From NCBI GenBank assembly GCA_958295835.1, contig OY282378.1, positions 4,055,694-4,119,693 on the forward strand: a DNA stretch of 64,000 bases, in the 5' to 3' direction. The notes under the pieces are model-generated. The model searched no databases. It saw only the letters and a program-made list of their open reading frames with translations, and was not told where the DNA came from. This document shows, piece after piece, positions 41,099 to 47,325 of this stretch (its first letter is position 1; each line of letters begins with the position of its first letter). The translations under genes and the position numbers were made by a program. The DNA comes from an uncultured Gammaproteobacteria bacterium. GTDB lineage: Bacteria > Pseudomonadota > Gammaproteobacteria > HK1.

Positions 41099-41620
41099 AT
41101 GCCCAAGTACGTCGTAGGCTGTTGCCTTCTGGTACTGGTCATCTTCGCGTCCATCGCCATCACCGTGGTCGGGGGCTCCACTTACATGAGCCAGATCCCG
41201 CGGACCGAGCTGGCAAAGGAAAAGGAGAAGATCTGGGGGCATTCCGCATGGTCCGTGCACGATCCCTGGATGACGGGTGATCACGCCCCGACCCTCGCGG
41301 GCAAGGGCAAGGTCATCTTCATTCGCGAAGGGTGCTGGTGGTGCCACACCCTGTTGCCCGAGCAGACCCAGGACTGGGCCTATTTCGGAGAGCCGCCGCT
41401 TGCGGGCGACGTGCAGGGCGAATCGCCGAGTCTGTTCGGCTCGGACCGCAAGGCGCCCGACCTGTTGCACATCGCGAGTCGCAACCGGGTGAAGGCATGG
41501 CACTACGTGCACCACCGCGATCCGCGCGCAGTCACCCCGGGCTCCATCATGCCCGCGTTCAAGCACCTGACCGACGAAGAGCTGGACGCGATCATCGCGT
41601 TCCTGGAGAGCCTGCGCTGA
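41099..41620 (+). CDS. ccoO: Monohaem cytochrome c oxidase subunit (CcoO-like)
   Basis: 173 residues: an N-terminal membrane anchor and one haem site CWWCH (79–83) inside 'EGCWWCHTLLPEQT'. The downstream pattern, glycine/serine then 'SLFGSDRKAPDLLHIASRN' and 'WHYVHHRDPRAVTPGSIMPA', is the CcoO signature with the distal Met in the last motif. The gene follows CcoN by 17 bp behind AGGAGG. It is shorter than usual CcoO (about 200). Confidence 0.88.
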   Translation: MPKYVVGCCLLVLVIFASIAITVVGGSTYMSQIPRTELAKEKEKIWGHSAWSVHDPWMTGDHAPTLAGKGKVIFIREGCWWCHTLLPEQTQDWAYFGEPPLAGDVQGESPSLFGSDRKAPDLLHIASRNRVKAWHYVHHRDPRAVTPGSIMPAFKHLTDEELDAIIAFLESLR

Positions 41621-41642
41621 TCCGCCCCATGGGGACCGTACG

Positions 41643-42017
41643 ATGGCCGAAATCGAACACGAATACGACGAGCTGGAGGACAAGGGAGAGGTCTTCGGAC
41701 GCTTCTCCGACGAGGAGTACGACGGCATCAAGGAGGGCAACGGCAAGATCCCCTGGTGGCTCATCATGATCGCCGCGGTCACGGTGTTCCAGGCCTTCCT
41801 GTGGACCATGCCCTGGTCAGGTTTCGGCCAACGCTACGACACGGTGACCACCACGTTCGTCAGCGCGACGGGAGCGCAGCCCTGGTGGGATTGGGGCTAC
41901 TACATGGTAGCGTTGCAGATCATCGTCATTCTCTGCGGCATTGCGGGCGTCGTCTGGACCATCAACGTGCAGAAGGCGGCGGAGCGGAAGCAGAACGAGG
42001 AGGACACTCCGGACTGA
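41643..42017 (+). CDS. Membrane protein resembling the N-terminus of CcoP, no haem site
   Basis: 124 residues. The start is acidic, then 'EEYDGIKEGNGKIPWWLIMI' resembles the 'DGIxExNNPxPxWW' segment that opens CcoP, followed by a membrane helix. A second helix lies near residues 80–103 ('YYMVALQIIVILCGIAGVVW'). No CxxCH is present, so it could provide only the membrane part of CcoP, with haem domains supplied by separate cytochromes downstream. This split is inference from order and similarity. Confidence 0.7.
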   Translation: MAEIEHEYDELEDKGEVFGRFSDEEYDGIKEGNGKIPWWLIMIAAVTVFQAFLWTMPWSGFGQRYDTVTTTFVSATGAQPWWDWGYYMVALQIIVILCGIAGVVWTINVQKAAERKQNEEDTPD

Positions 42018-42026
42018 AATATCTCG

Positions 42027-42233
42027 GTGGAGCTGACGCAGACCATTTCGGCGCTCATCTTCGCGCTGATCCTGATCGCGGTCATTGTTTATTTGGTGAT
42101 GTCGCGCTTCGTCACCGGCCCCTTGGGGGGCTTGAAGCAGGGTGAGCGAATCATTCTCATGGCCAGCGTCGCAGGCATCATGCTGGTCGTGGTGTACGCC
42201 GCGGTCGAGCTGCTCTTCCATGTCGTGTTCTGA
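42027..42233 (+). CDS. Small two-helix membrane protein of the oxidase cluster
   Basis: 68 residues, GTG start, 9 bp after the previous gene. Helices at about 8–26 and 45–66, with a basic loop 'SRFVTGPLGGLKQGERI'. No cofactor motif. Its position among oxidase subunits suggests an accessory subunit; no family recognised. Confidence 0.6.
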   Translation: MELTQTISALIFALILIAVIVYLVMSRFVTGPLGGLKQGERIILMASVAGIMLVVVYAAVELLFHVVF

Positions 42234-42243
42234 AACCGGTGGC

Positions 42244-42318
42244 CTCGCATGGAACGAAACTGTTCCCTACCCGTCCGCGGCGCTGATCGGGGCGCCCGCG
42301 TCAGCGGTCGCCACTCGC
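42244..42318 (+). repeat. Dispersed repeat, copy B
   Basis: Starts CTCGCATGGAACGAAAC, with the inverted pair GGAAC/GTTCC, then 'CCGTCCGCGGCGCTG' and GGGGCGCCCGCG, and ends at AGCGGTCGCC. It lies between two oxidase-cluster genes, directly before the start of the cytochrome at 42331, so it may affect that gene's translation. Confidence 0.82.
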
Positions 42319-42330
42319 GTGGATGAACGC

Positions 42331-42786
42331 ATGAAGCTGGGTGAAAAGCTGATGTTCGGGTTTGCGGCGCTGATCGCGGTGGCGGCGGTCGGCAAGGGGC
42401 TCCGCCAGATCAACGCCATGGAGCCCGCCAAGCCGCGTGACTACTACGAATGGACGGACGATGGCCTGCAAGGTCACGCCTTGTACCGGAGCATGGGCTG
42501 CAATAGCTGTCATCGTGCGCTGGGCGTGGGAGAAATCGGCGTCGCACCGGTGCTCGATGGCGAGGGAACACGCCGCACGCCGAAGTGGCTCGCGAGGTAT
42601 TTTCGCGAGCCTGCCGCTCTGGTGCCGGGCACCGCTCACGACGGCAGTCTGGGTCCGGACTTCCGTGCGCTGCGTGTCCGCGAGCGCGACCTGCTGGTCG
42701 CTTTCCTCACGGGATTGAAGGCGAATCCTGGCTCTCCGAACCATCCCAGGCCTCCGCCGGAGGCGATGGTGAAGGACGGAGGCTGA
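42331..42786 (+). CDS. Membrane-anchored monohaem cytochrome c
   Basis: 151 residues: a short N-terminal anchor ('LMFGFAALIAVAAVG') and haem site CNSCH at 57–61 in 'SMGCNSCHRALGVGEIG'. The domain is a compact class I cytochrome; the downstream part 'RTPKWLARYFREPAAL' is like the cytochrome at 43084. It may replace one haem domain of CcoP. The start ATG 42331 lies just past repeat copy B; GTG 42319 is also in frame and would lie at the repeat edge. The ribosome binding site is poor. Confidence 0.8.
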   Translation: MKLGEKLMFGFAALIAVAAVGKGLRQINAMEPAKPRDYYEWTDDGLQGHALYRSMGCNSCHRALGVGEIGVAPVLDGEGTRRTPKWLARYFREPAALVPGTAHDGSLGPDFRALRVRERDLLVAFLTGLKANPGSPNHPRPPPEAMVKDGG

Positions 42787-42804
42787 TGATCGGGAGTGCA
42801 ACGC

Positions 42805-42966
42805 ATGGCCGAAGTACTCATTCCATACATCTGGGCGGCCACCGGATTCGTGATGCTGATCGCGATCGTCCTGGCGATTTTCTGGGCCTACCAGCACAAC
42901 CAGTTCAACGAGGACATCAAGGAACAGATATTCACCACGGGAGACGACGACCGATACGATGCATGA
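42805..42966 (+). CDS. CcoS-like single-helix oxidase assembly protein (53 residues)
   Basis: A short gene: ATG at 42805, stop at 42964. One membrane helix ('FVMLIAIVLAIFWAYQH') is followed by 'NQFNEDIKEQIFTTGDDDR'. The 'FWA…QF-D…-DDD' ending matches the plan of CcoS (FixS), the small protein needed to load cofactors into cbb3 oxidases. It lies between two monohaem cytochromes, 18 bp after the first. The similarity is short, so the call is tentative. Confidence 0.6.
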   Translation: MAEVLIPYIWAATGFVMLIAIVLAIFWAYQHNQFNEDIKEQIFTTGDDDRYDA

Positions 42967-43083
42967 TTCGGGACGACCATGCCGGCGAGCGAAGCGAAGG
43001 CATGGATGATCCGATAGCGCCCGGATCCGCGTCTGCAGCCGCGAGCTGGTGAAGTATGGGGCCTGCCCCGTGAACATGTATGC

Positions 43084-43545
43084 TTGCGCATTCGGAACCC
43101 CTCGGTGAAGCTTCGGACGGCGGAGAAGGTCGTCGTGATCGCCGCCGTCGTGATCGCCGCCTGCGCCTTGCTCGTCGGCGCGCTGATCTACCTCAAGCCG
43201 CCGCCTGTGCGTTTCGTGTACCGGGAGTCGCCGTCGGCGAGAATCGGTGAGATGGTCTTCAGGCGCGAGGGGTGTCTGTCATGCCACGAATTGTTCGGCA
43301 ACGGGACGAGCTTCGGGCCGGTGCTCGATGGAGTGGGCAGCCGCAGGGACCTCTCCTGGTTGAAGGAGTACCTGCGGTCGCCGCGTCCGGGGCTCGGCGG
43401 CAGGGCCTACCGGCTACGGATGCCCGCCTACGACAAGCTGGAGGAGGGTGAGCTGGATGCCCTGGTGATCTATCTCGGGGCACTGCGGGAGCTCGACGCG
43501 GGCGGCCACATCATGGAGCCACCCCGGCCGAACGCCGGGGACTGA
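43084..43545 (+). CDS. Membrane-anchored monohaem cytochrome c
   Basis: About 153 residues: an N-terminal anchor ('KVVVIAAVVIAACALLVGAL') and haem site CLSCH (64–68), with the likely distal Met in 'YRLRMPAYDKL'. It is similar in plan to the cytochrome at 42331. The start is uncertain: TTG 43084 is used, GTG 43105 would remove seven residues, and neither has a clear ribosome binding site. The two cytochromes plus the CcoP-like membrane piece could together do the job of a dihaem CcoP (inference). Confidence 0.75.
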   Translation: MRIRNPSVKLRTAEKVVVIAAVVIAACALLVGALIYLKPPPVRFVYRESPSARIGEMVFRREGCLSCHELFGNGTSFGPVLDGVGSRRDLSWLKEYLRSPRPGLGGRAYRLRMPAYDKLEEGELDALVIYLGALRELDAGGHIMEPPRPNAGD

Positions 43546-43548
43546 CGC

Positions 43549-43680
43549 TTATTGATATTTCTTGTCCTTGTCGTAGAGTCCGGTCCCTATACACGCCCAA
43601 GGCACGATCGCCAGCGCAACGACCCCGCCGAGGCCGAAGATGATCAGAGCGATCTTGATACCGAAACTGATTGTTTCCAT
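43549..43680 (-). CDS. Small single-helix membrane protein on the opposite strand (43 residues)
   Basis: Reads METISFGIKIALIIFG at its start, then a hydrophobic run and a charged tail ending LYDKDKKYQ. The ATG at 43680 has AAGGAAAGAG at the right distance. It is encoded against the surrounding oxidase genes, ending 4 bp from the end of the cytochrome gene. The clean start site and helix make it a plausible real gene. No family recognised. Confidence 0.5.
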   Translation of the reverse strand: METISFGIKIALIIFGLGGVVALAIVPWACIGTGLYDKDKKYQ

Positions 43681-43714
43681 TGCTCTTTCCTTAGCGAAGC
43701 GAGGAGTTCCTCCA

Positions 43715-44299
43715 ATGCCGCACCTGCAATGGTTCCTCCGCGGAAGCACCACGAGCGGCAGTCTAGTCGCTCCACCGATGGTGTCAATATTGCGGGCGGC
43801 GCTGCTGATGGTGGCCCTGAGCACTGGCGTCACCCTGTCCGGATGCGGGGAAGAGGCCGGTCGCAACGCGCTGAGCGCCAGGGTCGGCGTGGGCGACGTC
43901 GCCCCCAGGAGCCGCAATCGCACCGTGGCCAACCCGGCCGACTGGTATCAGGTCTCGAGCATGGATACCAAGGTGGACTTGTATCGATGGAAGATCGCGG
44001 ATTTGCTCGATGAGGGCAGGCCGTTCCTCGTCGTGTTCGGCACTCCGCAACATTGCACCATGTGCGTGGACCAGATCGTGCGCGTCCAGATCATGCAGGA
44101 GAAGCATGGCGATCGGTTCGCGTTCATCCACGTGGATGGATACAAGGACAATGCGGTCTGGGTGGAATGGGGCGTGACCGGTGAACCATGGACCTTCATG
44201 GTCGACGCGCGCGGTACGATCAGGAAGGTGTTCCCGGGGCAGACCGAGATCGGTTTGCTGGAGGAAGAAATGCAGCGGCTGCTGAAGGACGTGGCATGA
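43715..44299 (+). CDS. Thioredoxin-like lipoprotein with CxxC motif
   Basis: About 194 residues. The signal has a lipobox (LSGC, Cys44), so it is likely a periplasm-facing lipoprotein. The thioredoxin-like domain has Cys114/Cys117 in 'VVFGTPQHCTMCVDQ', and later 'WGVTGEPWTFMVDARG' with the cis-Pro-like region. It could be a Sco/TlpA-type factor for copper or thiol handling in oxidase assembly, or stand in for the missing CcmG; both are inference. The start at 43715 has GAGGAG before it; ATG 43778 would give a shorter signal. The stop overlaps the next gene (ATGA). Confidence 0.75.
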   Translation: MPHLQWFLRGSTTSGSLVAPPMVSILRAALLMVALSTGVTLSGCGEEAGRNALSARVGVGDVAPRSRNRTVANPADWYQVSSMDTKVDLYRWKIADLLDEGRPFLVVFGTPQHCTMCVDQIVRVQIMQEKHGDRFAFIHVDGYKDNAVWVEWGVTGEPWTFMVDARGTIRKVFPGQTEIGLLEEEMQRLLKDVA

Positions 44300-44556
44300 C
44301 CATGTCCGGTGCTGGTCGTGCGCCATGGCTGGCGATGCCCTTGGTACTGTTCTGTGCAGTGGGATGGTGTCAGGACAACCCGTACGTCTACGTCAAGATG
44401 CCCCTGACGGTGCCGTGGGCGCTCTATTTCGTGTTTCTCGGAGCCGTTTTGATCCCCTTCGTGGTGATGATCGCCCTCGCGTGGCGCAAACAGCCGCACG
44501 ATGATCCCGGGGGGAGCCGGACACCGCGACAGAATCGATCCGGGACCGACGGCTGA
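44296..44556 (+). CDS. Small membrane protein, unknown function
   Basis: 86 residues, starting within the previous stop codon (ATGA). A signal-like segment ('APWLAMPLVLFCAVGWCQ') and a second helix ('ALYFVFLGAVLIPFVVMIAL') flank a short periplasmic stretch 'DNPYVYVKMPLTVPW'. The tail is polar. Coupled to the thioredoxin-like gene. No family recognised. Confidence 0.65.
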   Translation: MTMSGAGRAPWLAMPLVLFCAVGWCQDNPYVYVKMPLTVPWALYFVFLGAVLIPFVVMIALAWRKQPHDDPGGSRTPRQNRSGTDG

Positions 44557-44570
44557 TTGCGGCGGCGGCC

Positions 44571-44714
44571 ATGGATCGTTTCCTGCGCGTGGGGTTGCCT
44601 CTGGTGCTGGTGGTGGTGTTCGCGGTGATCGTTCTGTTCGTGCTCAACGCCTTCGAGGCGACCGAGCTGATGGAGACGGAGCGACGTGCCGGTCCCACGT
44701 TGTTGAATCGTTGA
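44571..44714 (+). CDS. Small single-helix membrane protein (47 residues)
   Basis: ATG at 44571, 14 bp after the preceding stop. It starts MDRFLRVGLPLV, has one strong hydrophobic helix (about 7–27), and a polar tail with 'EATELMETERRAGPTLL'. It has high G/C at third codon positions like its neighbours. Together with 42805 and 43549 it is one of three very short membrane proteins in this cluster. Function unknown. Confidence 0.5.
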   Translation: MDRFLRVGLPLVLVVVFAVIVLFVLNAFEATELMETERRAGPTLLNR

Positions 44715-44773
44715 CCGGGGGATACGGGGGCGCCGGTCAACGCAGCCGCAGGTGGCGGGCTTCGCCCGCGCCA

Positions 44774-46096
44774 GTGCGCCGTTCGCATCGATGCTCATGC
44801 GCGGCGCGCATCGGCGGGAGGTCCGGCCTGCTGCTGTTGCTCGTCATCGCGAGCCTGTGGACCGGATGGCCGAGGACGGGCGTTTCGGAGGCTCGGTCGG
44901 GGACCCTGATCCTGGTAGGTGGCGTACTGCGCTTCAACCAGCGCAATGTCTGGAACCGGATCACCGAGCGCGCGGCCGATCTGGTGGTCATCGCTGCCGC
45001 CAGCGACAGGCCGAAGCTCTACGGCGATTTCGCCCGTCGCGCCCTGCAACGCCACGGCGCATTCGCCGAAGTCCTGCCCCTTGCCGTCGACTCCGCCGAG
45101 TTCGGAATCGACCAGCGGCGCGCGACCAGCGATCCGGCTCTGGTCGAGAAGGTGCGCGAGGCGGGGGGGGTCTTTTTCGTCGGCGGAGCGCCGCAACGCC
45201 TCGCCAAGGTGCTCTTTCGGGCAGACGGATCGCCGACCCCGATGGGAAAGGCCGTCGTCGAGGAGTACGCGGCGGGCGGCGTCATCGTCGGCGGTATCCC
45301 GGGATCGGTAGGGCTGTCCACCGGGATCGATGCACTGGGCGTGCTTGCAAGAGGCCGGGTGTCGCCCGCGCAGCTTCATCGGGGTCTCGGTCTGGCAACG
45401 AACGGATGGTTTGTCGATCAGCAGGCCTTCACCACGGGACGTCTTGCCGAGATCCTGGTGGCCATGCGCCAGCTCGACTTCACGCACGGGCTCGGCATCG
45501 GCGCCAATACCGCCGCCGTGGTCGAAGAAGGGCAGGTGGAAGTTGTCGGCGACGAAGGCGTTCTGTTGATCGATCTGTCCGGAAGCCGGTCCGCCGCCGG
45601 TTCCGCGGGAGAGTTCAGTCTCGCGGGCGCACGCCTGAGCTATCTGGAGCATGGCGACAGCTTCGACATGGCGACACTGGAGATCAGGCCCGCCGCCGTC
45701 AAGCTGGACGGATTCGAGATCGTCCCCGACGAAGAGGGCCGCCAGCCATCCGGGCCGGCGCGATCGGTGGCCGGCGATCTCTTCGCCGAGGGGCGGCTGC
45801 TGCACATGTTGCGCGAGGTGCTCGACGGACCTGGTCACGAGGCGTCCGGGCTCGTGTGGAACAAGACTGTTCCTCGCCCGTCTGCGGCGCCGGCCGGGGG
45901 GCGACCGCGCCAGCGGTCGCCGCTCGCAGTTTCGGAGGACGCGGGTAGCGACGGGCGAGGCTTTCGTTTCCGCTTCCACTCCGTGGCCGAGACATTCGGA
46001 TGGCTCTCCGTCGATTCAGGGACGGACCGCTACACCATTCTGAACGTTGGCCTCGATATTTCCGCCGTCAGGCGAAAGGACATTCAGGATCCATGA
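44774..46096 (+). CDS. Cyanophycinase-like (peptidase S51) protein with altered nucleophile site and an in-frame repeat
   Basis: About 440 residues with a signal-like N-terminus ('GLLLLLVIASLWTG'). The fold is that of cyanophycinases: 'GTLILVGGVLRFN', 'LVVIAAASDRPKLYGDFAR', 'GGVFFVGGAPQRLAKVLFR', and 'LDFTHGLGIGANTAAVV'. The nucleophile motif GTSAGA is here 'VIVGGIPGSVGLSTG', so the catalytic serine position holds proline. The later DQH is 'DQQAF'. It is probably not an active peptidase. Dispersed repeat copy C is read through in frame (LVWNKTVPRPSAAPAGG) near the C-terminus, between two conserved-looking parts. The start is uncertain: GTG 44774 is used, and an ATG at 44791 lies in another frame. 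Confidence 0.7.
   Translation: MRRSHRCSCAARIGGRSGLLLLLVIASLWTGWPRTGVSEARSGTLILVGGVLRFNQRNVWNRITERAADLVVIAAASDRPKLYGDFARRALQRHGAFAEVLPLAVDSAEFGIDQRRATSDPALVEKVREAGGVFFVGGAPQRLAKVLFRADGSPTPMGKAVVEEYAAGGVIVGGIPGSVGLSTGIDALGVLARGRVSPAQLHRGLGLATNGWFVDQQAFTTGRLAEILVAMRQLDFTHGLGIGANTAAVVEEGQVEVVGDEGVLLIDLSGSRSAAGSAGEFSLAGARLSYLEHGDSFDMATLEIRPAAVKLDGFEIVPDEEGRQPSGPARSVAGDLFAEGRLLHMLREVLDGPGHEASGLVWNKTVPRPSAAPAGGRPRQRSPLAVSEDAGSDGRGFRFRFHSVAETFGWLSVDSGTDRYTILNVGLDISAVRRKDIQDP
45851..45929 (+). repeat. Dispersed repeat, copy C (inside a gene)
   Basis: Starts CTCGTGTGGAACAAGACTG, with the pair GGAACA/TGTTCC, then 'CCCGTCTGCGGCGCCGGCC' and 'CGCGCCAGCGGTCGCCGC'. It lies inside the cyanophycinase-like gene in frame and adds about 26 residues without a stop. 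Confidence 0.85.
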
Positions 46097-46432
46097 GATG
46101 GCCGGAGCAGCCGTTCGCGGCTGGCCCGCAGACGTATTGTCGGCGGCGTACCTCCCGGAGCTTGCGCCGCTCACGGCACTGTTGTAGAGAGAGGCTGGGA
46201 GCTGGCCGCACCGTGGATTCCGGTACCGGGGGACCCTTGAGTTCGATCGCGGCATGCCGATTCGCTCGAAAGGGGCCATCCCCGAGGATGATCCATCCCC
46301 GCGGAGGCTCCCGGTGACCCGCTCACCCGAGCGGCGCTCACCCGAGCGGATTTGCCCAGGCGGCCTCCGAGCCCCCGCGGGTACCGGACGGCACCGGAAC
46401 CAGGGACTCATGGTAGCCATGCGAGGGCACAG
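46097..46432 (+). other. 336-bp region upstream of the sigma factor gene
   Basis: No gene seen. It holds a tandem pair of 15-bp palindromic units (46320–46349) about 85 bp before the sigma factor start, and an otherwise featureless G/C-rich sequence. It probably carries the promoter of the sigma/anti-sigma operon, but no clear -35/-10 pair could be placed. Confidence 0.4.
46319..46349. promoter_or_regulatory. Tandem palindromic motif, CGCTCACCCGAGCGG twice
   Basis: Two adjacent identical 15-bp units (46320–46334 and 46335–46349). Each is an inverted repeat (CGCTC…GAGCGG, with ACC/ACCC in the middle); the first is extended by one base. The spacing suggests a dimeric regulator bound twice on one face, or two small hairpins in the leader. 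Its location before a sigma factor makes an operator plausible. Confidence 0.45.
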
Positions 46433-46996
46433 GTGAGCCCGGACGGAGAGAGCGGCGCCGACGTTCGCGAAGACATGCTGCGCTGCCTCGATGCGCTGTA
46501 TGGCTACGGGATGGCGCTGACCCGCGATCCGACGGAGACGGAAGATCTGGTCCAGGACACGTACATGCAGGCCACGCTTCACTGCGAGAAGCTCAGGCGT
46601 GACAGCAACGTCAAGGGCTGGATGTTCACCATCATGCGCAACCGCTGGCTCAAGCAGTTGCGTCATGCGGCCTGCGGACCTGTGTTCGTCGCCCTCGACG
46701 ATGTGGTCATGGAGCGCTGGATGGTGGACTCCGATCAGGAGCCAGGCCATCTCTGTGAACGAATCTGGGAACGGGAGGAAATTCGTATCGCCCTGAGGCA
46801 ATTGCCGGTCGGTCAGCGCGAGATCATCCTGCTGCGCGACATCGAAGGATTCAGCTACAGGGAAATGGCCGAGATGCTGAATTGTCCCTTGGGCACGATC
46901 ATGTCGCGGCTCGCTCGAGCTCGCGCCAGGTTCAAGGTCCTCCTGGTGAATCGCCAGCACGATCACTGGTCGCAGACGTTCTCGAGCAGGAACTGA
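46433..46996 (+). CDS. ECF-type RNA polymerase sigma factor
   Basis: 187 residues with the two ECF regions. Region 2 has 'LYGYGMALTRDPTETEDLVQ' and 'DTYMQATLHCEKLRRDSNVK', then 'GWMFTIMRNRWLKQLRH'. Region 4 has 'LRQLPVGQREIILLRDIEGF' and 'SYREMAEMLNCPLGTIMSRL'. It is followed by a zinc-finger anti-sigma gene 4 bp later. The GTG at 46433 has GAGGG before it. Its targets are unknown; the next genes (glutathione reductase-like, CDGSH) suggest a redox or metal stress regulon, which is inference. Confidence 0.92.
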   Translation: MSPDGESGADVREDMLRCLDALYGYGMALTRDPTETEDLVQDTYMQATLHCEKLRRDSNVKGWMFTIMRNRWLKQLRHAACGPVFVALDDVVMERWMVDSDQEPGHLCERIWEREEIRIALRQLPVGQREIILLRDIEGFSYREMAEMLNCPLGTIMSRLARARARFKVLLVNRQHDHWSQTFSSRN

Positions 46997-47000
46997 CACG

Positions 47001-47312
47001 ATGGCGGTATGCGAGCATTACAGGCTGCGGGTGACGCTTCACCTAGACGACGAGCTGGATGCCGGTGAGCAGCGGCTCGTGCAGGCGCATCTGGAGACGT
47101 GTGCGCCCTGTCGCAACGCCTTCAAGCGAGAGCGCCTGTTTCGCGAAGCGATACGCAGGCGCCGCCCGCTGCATGTGGCGCCCGACGATCTGCGAGCATG
47201 GGTTGCGTCGCTGGTGGACTCCCGGCGGATGGCGTCGCCGGCCCCCGGATCCCGCCACCGGCCCGATCTTCCGTCATCCATCTCGGACAACACCGCCGTG
47301 GCTCAGTCCTGA
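47001..47312 (+). CDS. Zinc-finger anti-sigma factor (small)
   Basis: 103 residues with the HC2 zinc motif 'VQAHLETCAPCRNAFKRERL' (H-x3-C-x2-C) and an upstream His in 'LRVTLHLDDELDAGEQ'. No membrane helix, so it would be a soluble ZAS-type anti-sigma factor. Cysteines bound to zinc in this family often sense oxidation. It begins 4 bp after the sigma gene, which it should control. Confidence 0.88.
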   Translation: MAVCEHYRLRVTLHLDDELDAGEQRLVQAHLETCAPCRNAFKRERLFREAIRRRRPLHVAPDDLRAWVASLVDSRRMASPAPGSRHRPDLPSSISDNTAVAQS

Positions 47313-47325
47313 CTCGGAGCGCGAA

